From positions 1 to 63,340 of the forward strand of contig NZ_AXZL01000046.1 of the NCBI RefSeq assembly GCF_000485795.1: a DNA stretch of 63,340 nucleotides, written 5' to 3'. Under the pieces are notes generated by a model. That model made no database searches. It had not been told where the DNA came from and saw only the letters and a program-made list of their open reading frames with translations. Both the position numbers and the translations under genes were made by a program. The first letter of the stretch is position 1, and each line of letters begins with the position of its first letter. This document shows positions 56,501 to 63,340 of this stretch, piece by piece. Source of the stretch: Shewanella decolorationis S12. Lineage in GTDB: Bacteria > Pseudomonadota > Gammaproteobacteria > Enterobacterales > Shewanellaceae.

Positions 56501-57462
56501 CCTCATCAGCAACGGCTGATGATGTGTTTGGGTTAAAGCAATTGACCTTCTATAACGATGAAGCCGCAGGGGATAATTTTACGGCGACGCTTTCTGGCGA
56601 TATTAAGGACTTTGACATTAAGCTAGCGTGGAAGGATGCGCTTAAAGTGGGTGACGATGGCTTAGCCATGCTGACTCTTACCACGGGCGATGACAAAGTG
56701 GCACCAGTGAAGCTCCCCGTCGTCTTTGAACGTGTTGGTGATGATGTGCTGTCGCCTCTAGGGAATATGCTGAGCGGTCAGTTAACACCGGGCGTGGCTA
56801 AGGTGATGAAAACCCGTATCGAAGCCAACAAAACTCAAGAAACACGCGTATATAACTTAGAAGCTATGCTGCCTGAAGGTCATGAAGTGGCTAACATCAG
56901 CCATGACGGTAAGCAAGATGGCAATAAGATCACTTGGACGGTCGAGATGCCATCGGGCGCTGAAGCGAAAGACATCAGTTTTGAGCTGGTTCCACGTAAG
57001 GCAGGTGTTGATAATGAGTTAAGCCTGTCGAACAAGGTCAATAACGCGTCGTCAGAAACTTTGACTCAGAGCTATCAGTTTGATGTTGCTGAAGTGGCGC
57101 CTGTGGCTAAGGTTGAAGCGCCAACCGCAGTCCAAGAAGGTAAGCCGCTGTTTATCGATGCGAGTAAATCATCGGATGCGAACAACGATCCGCTGACCTA
57201 CAAGTGGACTCAGTTAGGCGGCGCGAGCTTTAATTTTGACCCCGCCGCAGCCAAGTTAAACTTAGTTGCACCTAATGTGGATGGCGCGGCGCAAACCGTT
57301 TCATTCCAACTGACGGTATCCGATAACCACGGCAATAGTGATTCGAGCTTAGTGTCTGTCTCTATTACCGATACTCCGCCGAAGAAGGATGACGGTGGTG
57401 CTCTTGGCTGGTTAAGTTTATTACTGCTGCCATTTGCCTTTGGTCGCCGTAAACAGCGCTAA
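53539..57462 (+). CDS. Large subtilase with PA domain and GlyGly-CTERM tail
   Basis: 1307 residues. Signal peptide at 1-21 (ALAVSMALLSSAANA); I9 propeptide (about 60-205, EHTYIVRLRDSAV); S8 catalytic domain with Asp225 (AIIDSG), His304 (GGHGSHV) and Ser662 (GTSMASPH). A protease-associated insert (about 480-600, GCNAFAADAFKDKIAVIKRG) sits before Ser662. A C-terminal Ig/PKD-like region (about 1190-1285) follows. The tail is GGALGWLSLLLLPFAFGRRK, a GlyGly-CTERM sorting signal that rhombosortase cleaves during type II export. Start ATG 53539 after AAGGAA. Confidence 0.94.
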   Translation: MKTKIALAVSMALLSSAANAQTVLSPTGETIQLDIPAELLNDSTRGQFTAVNNQDVKFIPEPEFAEGEHTYIVRLRDSAVANYQGDIPGFKATSPQHVQSTSQAKGTGKTGNVKLNAAAPEVKNYVSFLKVKQERFLTSASAAIGTQLEPLTTYQYALNGIAVRMTQAQAIKMAELPEVIYIERERMEQLETDVSQALIGSPKVWDGSATGTKAMGEGVIVAIIDSGINSDHASFADIGGDGYDHTNPLGQGIYIGDCRTDFASMCNDKLIGVRSYPEITDIYDDEKIFGATPPAKNGEDYGGHGSHVASTAAGNILLDVPYVQGEKGKLEGSGIPTDIKFAQISGVAPHANIIAYQICKPGDAGDKYSGCPTVPILKAIDDAIKDGVDVINFSISGGGNPWNSATEQGFLAARNAGIFAAVAAGNTRPATATSAAITQSPYSTPKNAPWYTSVANSTHGRTIKPTVEFNGKNYLYTLGDGPAIVESVTGPVVYAGALDANNFEGCNAFAADAFKDKIAVIKRGTCAFSVKVAGALAAGAKGVIIFNRDGEGKDIDFTMTGLADLNVPSILISNLDGIELVNSLETNPNQQLTIGIAPKVVEREADVLSKSSLIGPNATNDVIVPSVAAPGSDIYAAYADQQFGHDKSGTDPADFTLMSGTSMASPHVAGAGALLKSLHKDWTPDNIRSALMLTATTAQAMKKADAKTVADPFDVGAGRIRVDLAAKTGLVMDESALNYEIANPLLNGDPRKLNVPSMADSRCVNTCTWTRTVTATQDGSWTAKGQAVTDKLAVTVSPESFTLKKGASQTITVTADVTQVGADWGFGNLVLESTSFPTATMPIAAKIGKRNLPNLVSIQATRNADEITLEGLKAVDFASVGAEVTGLKLSQTIESSVKQDSNNASYTDDLEDGVKVFKFDVNDNARFFRASISYTTSPDLDMYVLLDKNDGSKLARVGSSAKDGSEESVLLNNPAKGTYYVIVQNYSASSATADDVFGLKQLTFYNDEAAGDNFTATLSGDIKDFDIKLAWKDALKVGDDGLAMLTLTTGDDKVAPVKLPVVFERVGDDVLSPLGNMLSGQLTPGVAKVMKTRIEANKTQETRVYNLEAMLPEGHEVANISHDGKQDGNKITWTVEMPSGAEAKDISFELVPRKAGVDNELSLSNKVNNASSETLTQSYQFDVAEVAPVAKVEAPTAVQEGKPLFIDASKSSDANNDPLTYKWTQLGGASFNFDPAAAKLNLVAPNVDGAAQTVSFQLTVSDNHGNSDSSLVSVSITDTPPKKDDGGALGWLSLLLLPFAFGRRKQR

Positions 57463-57510
57463 CTTATTATGAGTTAAGCTATTTCACCTTAATTATTAGG
57501 TGACGCATTA

Positions 57511-57536
57511 AAAGGGCCGAGAAATCGGCCCTTTCT
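57511..57536. terminator. Bidirectional terminator
   Basis: AAAGGGCCGA-GAAA-TCGGCCCTTT (57511-57534), between the subtilase and the converging LysR gene. Confidence 0.85.
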
Positions 57537-57550
57537 ATTGTGTACGTCTG

Positions 57551-58432
57551 TTAGCGGTTTTTCATTAAAAACTCCACAAAGGCGCGGTCTGCTTGGCTGA
57601 CGGGGCGCTGCTTTTTCCACGCAATATGCAGATTTAAAAACACTGGTGGGTCAAAAGGCTTGGCGAGAATATCGTCTTTTGGACTAATGGCCATTTCGAG
57701 CACGCTGGTGATCCCAAATCCCTGGGAGACAATCTGTTTAATTAAGTTAATTAGGTTGGTCTCAAAGGCAATATTGGGCTTTTTACCCAATTCTTTGGCT
57801 TGGGAGAGGATCCATTCCCGGTGGAAATAGCCGGTTTTAAACATCACTAATTCATGGTCAAAGAAGTCGTTGAGGCTGACGGCCGGATGATCGGCGAGCG
57901 GGTGCTCGGCGCCCATGGCGATCACCATCTGCTCACGGATCAACAATTGGCTATCGAAGTCACTCTGTAAATCTTGGGCGGTAATGATGGCGATATCCAC
58001 TTCTTCCTGCTGTAACATCCGCAGCGCGTCACGGGTACCGCCTTCGAACAGTGACAGCTTTAACTCGGGATATTGATGGCGAAACGCCATGAGACGGGAG
58101 GGCAGATAGAAGGAGCCCAGCATACCCGGCACCGCAATCCTAACTTCCCCTGAAGTGAGATTCGCCATGGCACGGATTTGTGCTTCCGCCTGCTTGATTT
58201 GTTTTAGGATCAACGTGGCATGTTGGTGCAGCACTAAGCCTTCGGCGGTGAGCGCGAGGTGCTTGTCATTCTTATTGCTGGTGCGATTAATCAGTATCAC
58301 CCCAAGCGACTGCTCGAGCCGTTTAATACTTTGACTCAGGGCAGGCTGCGCCATATTGAGCTTCTTGGCCGCCGCGGTAAAACTGCCGGTATTGGCCAGT
58401 GCATCTAAATGTTTAAGTTGGCGTATATCCAT
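57551..58432 (-). CDS. LysR-family transcriptional regulator
   Basis: A 293-residue LysR regulator with N-terminal HTH (LANTGSFTAAAKKLNMAQPALSQSIKRLEQS split over residues 12-40) and an effector domain (about 90-285). Divergent from the MFS transporter at 58705 across about 270 bp; it probably regulates that gene and perhaps the hydrolase, dehydrogenase and cupin genes after it. Confidence 0.92.
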   Translation of the reverse strand: MDIRQLKHLDALANTGSFTAAAKKLNMAQPALSQSIKRLEQSLGVILINRTSNKNDKHLALTAEGLVLHQHATLILKQIKQAEAQIRAMANLTSGEVRIAVPGMLGSFYLPSRLMAFRHQYPELKLSLFEGGTRDALRMLQQEEVDIAIITAQDLQSDFDSQLLIREQMVIAMGAEHPLADHPAVSLNDFFDHELVMFKTGYFHREWILSQAKELGKKPNIAFETNLINLIKQIVSQGFGITSVLEMAISPKDDILAKPFDPPVFLNLHIAWKKQRPVSQADRAFVEFLMKNR

Positions 58433-58704
58433 GATGATCTCTATTTTTGGGGCAATAGCATTTATGCGCGATGGTACTTATGCTCAATGACATTTATACA
58501 CGCTTACACAGTGCTTTAAGGGTTAACAATGCGCTATAACCCAGTACAGTCGTATCTCGCATGGCTTGGTCGACAACAGGGCGCATCACAACTGTTAGCT
58601 ATAACAAAAATCAATAATTTCAATATAAATTATCTATTATTGTTATGTTATGGCCAGTGCTAATCTTTGTCTATCCTGAGAGTGATGCGTTATCGAGGCC
58701 AAAA

Positions 58705-59955
58705 GTGCAAGCCGTGTTAGACACTATTATCGACAGTAAACAACGTGATACCCGACTGATGTGGGCCCTGTGTGTGGCTTCCGTGGTGGTGTATATCAAT
58801 CTGTATTTGATGCAGGGCATGTTACCGCTGATCGCCGAGCATTTTGCGGTATCTGGCTCTAAGGCAACCCTTATCCTTTCGGTCACCAGCTTTTCGCTGG
58901 CGTTTTCGCTGTTAATTTATGCGGTTGTGTCCGACAGAATTGGCCGCCACACGCCGATTGTCGTGAGTCTCTGGCTACTGGCGCTGTCGAACCTGCTGTT
59001 GATTTGGGCTGGGGATTTTAATGCTCTGGTCTACGTACGCTTTTTACAGGGCGTGCTGTTAGCGGCGGTGCCCGCCATTGCCATGGCCTATTTTAAGGAG
59101 CAACTCTCGCCAAGCACTATGCTCAAAGCCGCGGGCATTTACATTATGGCCAACAGTATCGGTGGGATTGTCGGCCGGTTACTCGGCGGGGTTATGTCGC
59201 AGTTTTTATCTTGGCAAGAGTCCATGTGGTTGCTGTTTTTAGTCACGCTTGCGGGCGTTGCCTTAACCAGTTATTTATTGCCTTCTGGCGCCGATGCGCA
59301 GGCGGTCTCTGGCGGACAAACTACCTCGCCAACACTCTCAAAACGGGCACGTTTATTACAGGATGTTTATGGCTTTAGCCATCACCTAACCGATCCGCAA
59401 ATGCGTTTAGCCTATGCCATCGGTGGGATCACTTTTATGATGATGGTGAATCAATTTAGCTTTATTCAATTGCATTTGATGGCCGCGCCCTACGAGTGGA
59501 GTCGTTTCCAAGCGACCTTGATCTTCCTATGTTATTCCAGTGGTACCGTGGCCTCCTATTTTACCGCCAAGTGGCTGGCAAAATTTGGTCAGCACAAGTT
59601 ATACCAATGGTCTTGGTGCTTGATGTTACTGGGCAGTTTATTGACCCTGTTCGATACCACTTTCACGATTTGTCTGGGCTTTTTGATGACGGCCTGTGGC
59701 TTCTTCTTAACCCACAGTTGTTGCAACTCCTTTGTGGCGATGCGTGCAAGCCGCGACCGCGCTAAGGCGACTTCGCTGTATCTGTGTTGTTATTACTTAG
59801 GCGCGGCGTTGGGCGGACCTTACCTGATGCTATTTTGGCATAAAGCCGAGTGGCAGGGGGTAGTGATGGGGTCATTAACACTGCTTGCATTAATCGCCTT
59901 AGCTATCGGTCGGTTGCGTTATCACCAAACCCAGATGAGCCGCGTGGCGTTATAG
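58705..59955 (+). CDS. MFS transporter (YnfM/YgaY-like)
   Basis: A 416-residue major facilitator with 12 predicted helices and the loop 2-3 motif SDRIGRHTPIV. Text such as SKATLILSVTSFSLAFSLL recalls YnfM-type drug transporters. I choose GTG 58705 (GAGG 6 bp upstream), which matches the usual length; the open frame also allows ATG 58645. The substrate is unknown. Confidence 0.85.
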   Translation: MQAVLDTIIDSKQRDTRLMWALCVASVVVYINLYLMQGMLPLIAEHFAVSGSKATLILSVTSFSLAFSLLIYAVVSDRIGRHTPIVVSLWLLALSNLLLIWAGDFNALVYVRFLQGVLLAAVPAIAMAYFKEQLSPSTMLKAAGIYIMANSIGGIVGRLLGGVMSQFLSWQESMWLLFLVTLAGVALTSYLLPSGADAQAVSGGQTTSPTLSKRARLLQDVYGFSHHLTDPQMRLAYAIGGITFMMMVNQFSFIQLHLMAAPYEWSRFQATLIFLCYSSGTVASYFTAKWLAKFGQHKLYQWSWCLMLLGSLLTLFDTTFTICLGFLMTACGFFLTHSCCNSFVAMRASRDRAKATSLYLCCYYLGAALGGPYLMLFWHKAEWQGVVMGSLTLLALIALAIGRLRYHQTQMSRVAL

Positions 59956-60286
59956 TCTGCTAAGCCTGTTGGCGCCGCAACTCGCAACAGATCCGATATC
60001 CTAGGCCAACGACTCTCCGTTGGCCTTTTTGTACGCCAGATTTGCCCTTGTGGGTATTCGCGTTAAACCGATACATAAAGCCGAACGCGACATTGCTGCG
60101 CTATCCGGCATCGATTCCCTCACATCACACTGCATGATTTCCACATTTTCGGAGTTTTAGGCAAGTAACCACGAGTTTCGTGGCTTCAATGTCTTGGGCG
60201 TTTTGTCGACAATTTCAGCATGAGTTGCCATGGCATTTAACGTATATCGCCTAAGTGACACCTCTATTCCCAATTAAGGATTGAAT
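59956..60286 (+). terminator. MFS terminator and gene-free stretch
   Basis: AGGCCAACG/CGTTGGCCT plus TTTT (60003-60030) ends the transporter transcript. A short stem CCACGA-GTT-TCGTGG (60169-60183) lies upstream of the next gene. No other gene seen. Confidence 0.8.
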
Positions 60287-61357
60287 ATGAAAACATCGAA
60301 CGGTGCATTGTCTTTGGCGGTATTGCTGATCTCGGCATGGTTAGTCAATACAAGCTTGCCGGCCTTAGCGGCAACATCGGGCCATCAAGGTGATTTATCC
60401 CATGGTGCTAACAATTTTTATCGGAGTGAAACCCTGAGTATGCAAAAAGTCACTTTTCCAAACCAATACAAGATGAATGTTACGGGCAATCTGTATTTGC
60501 CTAAGGATATGAAGGCGGGCGAAAAACGCGCCGCCATTATCGTGGGCCACCCTATGGGCGCGGTAAAAGAACAAAGTGCGGTGCTCTATGCCCAGCAACT
60601 GGCCGAACGCGGCTTTGTAACCCTCGCCATCGACTTATCCTTCTGGGGGGAGAGTGAGGGCAATCCCCGTAATGCCGTGCTGCCGGACATGTACGCCGAA
60701 GACTTTAGTGCCGCGGTAGACTTTCTGGGCACCAGCGAGTTTGCCGACAGGGAGCGCATAGGCGTACTCGGGATCTGTGGTAGCGGTGGTTTTGCCATTA
60801 GCGCCGCGAAAATTGATCCACGCATGAAAGCCATTGCCACCGTCAGCATGTATGACATGGGCGGATTTAGCCGTCATCTGTATGGTAAGTCGTTGACCTT
60901 AGCGCAGCGCAAACAAATGATCGCCGAGGCGGCCGCGCAGCGTTATGTGGAGTTTAGCGGTGGTCAAACCCAATACACCGGCGGCACACCCCATGAAATC
61001 GATGAAAACTCTCACCCCATTGCCAAGGAGTTTTATGACTTCTATCGCACCCCAAGGGGAGAGTTTACACCAGCGGGATCATCGCCTGAGCTGACGACGC
61101 ATCCGACCCTGAGCAGTAACACTAAGTTTATGAATTTCTATCCATTTAACGATATTGAGTCGATTTCTCCGCGCCCCTTGTTATTTGTTGCTGGCGATGA
61201 AGCGCACTCTCTGGAGTTTAGCCAAGAAGCCTACAGCCTAGCAGCAGAGCCTAAAGAGCTCTATCTGGTAAAAGGTGCTGGCCATGTTGACTTGTACGAC
61301 AGAGTGAAGCTGATCCCCTTCGATAAGTTGACGCAATTTTTCACTCAGTATTTGTAA
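60287..61357 (+). CDS. Exported alpha/beta hydrolase, dienelactone hydrolase-like
   Basis: A 356-residue alpha/beta hydrolase with a signal peptide (about 1-29, LAVLLISAWLVNTSLPALAA). The oxyanion His-Pro in IVGHPMGAVKE and the nucleophile elbow LGICGSGGFA are visible; the elbow uses Cys (GxCxS), as in dienelactone hydrolase and the YcjY group. The Asp in LLFVAGDEAHS and the His in GAGHVDLYD complete a triad. Start ATG 60287, AAGGA 6 bp upstream. The substrate is unknown. Confidence 0.88.
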   Translation: MKTSNGALSLAVLLISAWLVNTSLPALAATSGHQGDLSHGANNFYRSETLSMQKVTFPNQYKMNVTGNLYLPKDMKAGEKRAAIIVGHPMGAVKEQSAVLYAQQLAERGFVTLAIDLSFWGESEGNPRNAVLPDMYAEDFSAAVDFLGTSEFADRERIGVLGICGSGGFAISAAKIDPRMKAIATVSMYDMGGFSRHLYGKSLTLAQRKQMIAEAAAQRYVEFSGGQTQYTGGTPHEIDENSHPIAKEFYDFYRTPRGEFTPAGSSPELTTHPTLSSNTKFMNFYPFNDIESISPRPLLFVAGDEAHSLEFSQEAYSLAAEPKELYLVKGAGHVDLYDRVKLIPFDKLTQFFTQYL

Positions 61358-61369
61358 TTTAGCTCACGG

Positions 61370-61392
61370 GCCAGCGCTTTTGCTGGCCTTGA
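61370..61392 (+). terminator. Weak terminator-like hairpin
   Basis: GGCCAGCGCTTTTGCTGGCC, a 7-bp stem 13 bp after the hydrolase stop, with only two Ts after it; partial readthrough into the dehydrogenase gene is likely. Confidence 0.5.
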
Positions 61393-61451
61393 TGATTTCT
61401 CGCAGAGGCGTGTCATTTTACGTTTCTGCCTCAATCCACAGGGGATGAAAT

Positions 61452-62498
61452 ATGCAAACCATTGGATATGCCGCAGCGTCGGCGCAAAGCCCGCTAGAAC
61501 CTTATCACTATGAGTGCCGTGAATTACGGGACAACGATGTCGCTATCGAAATTCTCTATAGCGGCGTCTGCCATAGCGATTTACACACAGTGAAAAACGA
61601 CTGGGGCTGGACGGTGTATCCCACAGTGCCAGGCCATGAAATCGTTGGCCGCGTGGTGCAAGTGGGCAGCCAAGTGAACAAATACAAAGTGGGCGATCAT
61701 GTCGCTGTGGGCTGTATGGTCGACAGCTGTCAGGAATGTACCCACTGTCACCACGGTGAAGAGCAGTTTTGTGAGCAGGGTTTTACCCAAACCTACAACA
61801 GTGTCGATAGGCACACCCAAGAGCTTACCAAGGGCGGCTATGCCAAGCATATCGTCGTGCGCCAAGAGTTTGTGCTGAGTATTCCAGCATCGCTCGACCT
61901 TGCTAAAGTCGCGCCCTTACTCTGTGCGGGGATCACTACCTATTCGCCCTTAAGAACCTGGAACGTTGGGCCTGGCAGTCAAGTTGCGGTCATTGGTATG
62001 GGCGGTTTAGGCCATATGGCGATCAAACTTGCGGCCGCGATGGGCGCCCATGTTACTGTGCTAAGCCGCTCGGAAAGTAAGCGCAGCGATGCGCTCGAAC
62101 TCGGTGCGAGTGACTTTTTGATCTCTTCAGATCTTGAGCGCATGCAGCAAGCCGCTAATCGCTTCGAGCTTATCATCGATACAGTGCCAACAAAGCATGA
62201 TATTACCCCGTACCTGCCGTTATTGAATGTGGATGGCACTCTCACCTTAGTCGGTCAAGTGGGGCCGATTGCCGAGGTGAATACTGTGCCTATGGTGATG
62301 GGACGTCGCCGTATTGCCGCCTCACTTATTGGTGGCATTGCCGAGACCCAAGAGATGCTCGATTTCTGCGGCCGGATGAACATTTTGCCTGAAGTCGAGA
62401 TGATCAAAATGGAGCAGATTAATGAAGCCTTCGAGCGGCTGGAAAAATCCGACGTGCATTACCGATTTGTGATCGATATGCAGGCATCTTCCTTCTAG
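61452..62498 (+). CDS. Zinc-dependent alcohol/aldehyde dehydrogenase (YahK-like)
   Basis: A 348-residue cinnamyl-alcohol-dehydrogenase-type MDR enzyme. Catalytic zinc ligands are GVCHSDLHT (Cys) and GHEIVG (His/Glu). The structural zinc Cys cluster is CQECTHCHHGEEQFC. The Rossmann motif GMGGLGHMAIKLAAAMG follows, with SRSESK after beta-2 suggesting NADPH. It resembles Escherichia coli YahK, a broad aldehyde reductase. In line with the MFS-hydrolase-cupin genes. Confidence 0.93.
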   Translation: MQTIGYAAASAQSPLEPYHYECRELRDNDVAIEILYSGVCHSDLHTVKNDWGWTVYPTVPGHEIVGRVVQVGSQVNKYKVGDHVAVGCMVDSCQECTHCHHGEEQFCEQGFTQTYNSVDRHTQELTKGGYAKHIVVRQEFVLSIPASLDLAKVAPLLCAGITTYSPLRTWNVGPGSQVAVIGMGGLGHMAIKLAAAMGAHVTVLSRSESKRSDALELGASDFLISSDLERMQQAANRFELIIDTVPTKHDITPYLPLLNVDGTLTLVGQVGPIAEVNTVPMVMGRRRIAASLIGGIAETQEMLDFCGRMNILPEVEMIKMEQINEAFERLEKSDVHYRFVIDMQASSF

Positions 62499-62603
62499 GC
62501 TCAAGTTGGTTATCACATTTGTTAAAAGGGCGGTTTGCGGACCATTCCCATGCCGCGATCACTTTTAAATCAGTTTAAGACAACGTCAGTAAAGGAGTTT
62601 TTA

Positions 62604-63041
62604 ATGAATACCTTAGAAACCGCATCTATGACACTGATCCCCGCAGGAACACAACAGCCGATTAAAGGGCCGAGTGAATGGTTTACCGGCGAGGTGGTGA
62701 TCAGCAGCTTATTTAATGCGCCGCCTCCAGCGCGGGTGGGTATGGCCGTAGTGAACTTTTCAGCGGGCGCGCGAACCCATTGGCATAGCCATCCACTCGG
62801 GCAAATGCTATTGGTCACCCAAGGTGAAGGCTGGACCCAGTGTGAAGGTGGTGAGCGCACCACAATTCGCCCAGGGGATTTGATTTGGTGTAATTGTGGT
62901 AAGCGTCATTGGCATGGCGCTACGGCATCATCTTCCATGCAGCATGTGGCCGTTCAAGAGGCGCTTGAGGGGAAAGCGGTCGATTGGTTTGAACCTGTCA
63001 CTGATACTGTGTACTTAAATGGCGACAGTGTCGGCGAGTAA
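62604..63041 (+). CDS. Cupin-domain protein
   Basis: A 145-residue single-domain cupin with metal motif 1 HWHSHPLGQMLLVTQGEG and motif 2 PGDLIWCNCGKRHWHG, the latter with extra Cys and His. Start ATG 62604, AAAGGAG 6 bp upstream; the open frame extends 23 codons upstream but starts without a Shine-Dalgarno. It may be an oxidoreductase accessory or detoxification protein; the function is unknown. Confidence 0.88.
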   Translation: MNTLETASMTLIPAGTQQPIKGPSEWFTGEVVISSLFNAPPPARVGMAVVNFSAGARTHWHSHPLGQMLLVTQGEGWTQCEGGERTTIRPGDLIWCNCGKRHWHGATASSSMQHVAVQEALEGKAVDWFEPVTDTVYLNGDSVGE

Positions 63042-63340
63042 CTCAATCACTGGCGAAAGTGCTCGGAATTAAAAGCAAAAAAGGCGAACTCAGTGTTAAT
63101 GCCACTCGCTTAAGAGCGAGTGGCATTTTTACTTGGATATTTCACCGTTTTCTTTAGCACCACACGCGGGTAGCTAGGCCGCTTCCTCTTCGGGGGTAAA
63201 ATCAACCTTTTGCCATTTTCCCTCAGTCGTTTTAAGTGCTGTGGGATCGCTCCTGGACTCCCTCTGTCGCTCCAACCAAACTCATCTTGGATTAAAAACA
63301 GGGCATTAATGAAACTTATTCTCTGTGGCTCAACTTGATG
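63042..63340 (+). terminator. Cupin terminator and window edge
   Basis: AATGCCACTCGCT/AGCGAGTGGCATT (63098-63127) with TTT is a strong terminator. From about 63174 to 63280 the minus strand has a short open stretch ending TPEEEAA, with a TGA 35 codons upstream and no good start. It also holds a GGAGTCCAGGAGCGATCCCA-like text I associate with dispersed Shewanella intergenic repeats. No gene called. Confidence 0.7.

Noticed and set aside
63174..63280. Minus-strand open stretch ending TPEEEAA at the window edge
   Set aside because: Only about 35 codons to an upstream TGA, no usable start codon, and the rest of any gene would be beyond the window.

Overview
The window reads as one continuous stretch of a gammaproteobacterial chromosome, most likely Shewanella. 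The basis is gene content and order recalled from that genus: uvrY-uvrC-pgsA followed by tRNAs, a complete LiuR-type leucine-degradation operon, and a subtilase ending in a GlyGly-CTERM tail. I see no prophage, insertion sequence, integron or CRISPR array. No database search was run, so names rest on motifs, lengths and context.

Region by region. 1-510: a decayed ~92-bp tandem duplication with terminator-like hairpins. 510-4470: uvrY, uvrC, pgsA, then a tRNA operon (Gly-GCC, Cys, two identical Leu-TAA copies, plus a tRNA-like remnant) with its own promoter and terminator. 4594-6440: a LysR regulator divergent from an exported YcaC-like hydrolase. 6777-10912: an HU-like protein, a two-gene ABC exporter, YceH and a CvfB-like S1 protein, all on the minus strand. 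10913-15203: polyamine genes. speA sits behind a long, heavily structured leader that ends in a terminator-like hairpin, and is followed by a eukaryotic-type S-adenosylmethionine decarboxylase. 15438-18623: bcp and gcvR facing away from dapA and bamC. 18985-23159: an RND efflux pair. 23232-26827: small minus-strand genes (GNAT, TSUP permease, DJ-1-like and two unknowns).

27232-36079: the leucine/isovalerate catabolic operon, read on the minus strand from the MerR-type regulator liuR through isovaleryl-CoA dehydrogenase, both methylcrotonyl-CoA carboxylase subunits, methylglutaconyl-CoA hydratase, HMG-CoA lyase and the two subunits of a 3-oxoacid CoA-transferase. A probable LiuR box lies upstream of liuR, and a 7-bp tandem repeat lies between liuE and the CoA-transferase. 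Next come an L,D-transpeptidase, a PrpE-type acyl-CoA synthetase, a guanidinium exporter (gdx/sugE) under a clear guanidine-II (mini-ykkC) riboswitch, and gnd.

43096-45694 encodes a kexin-like subtilase lipoprotein with a P domain, followed 10 bp later by a small secreted protein resembling a free-standing subtilase propeptide. This is a likely protease/external-chaperone pair, comparable to Aeromonas ASP/ORF2. A second, 1307-residue subtilase (53539-57462) carries its own propeptide, a PA insert and a GlyGly-CTERM tail. Between them are an unknown gene preceded by a 13-bp tandem repeat, a LysR/DoxX/YgiD cluster, menA, an SDR protein that lacks the catalytic Ser and Tyr, and tesB-ybaY. The window ends with a LysR regulator divergent from an MFS transporter, an exported Cys-nucleophile alpha/beta hydrolase, a zinc alcohol dehydrogenase and a cupin.

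The items I rank highest for follow-up are the subtilase/propeptide pair, the speA leader RNA, the catalytically degenerate SDR and the long GU-compensated inverted repeat upstream of gnd.
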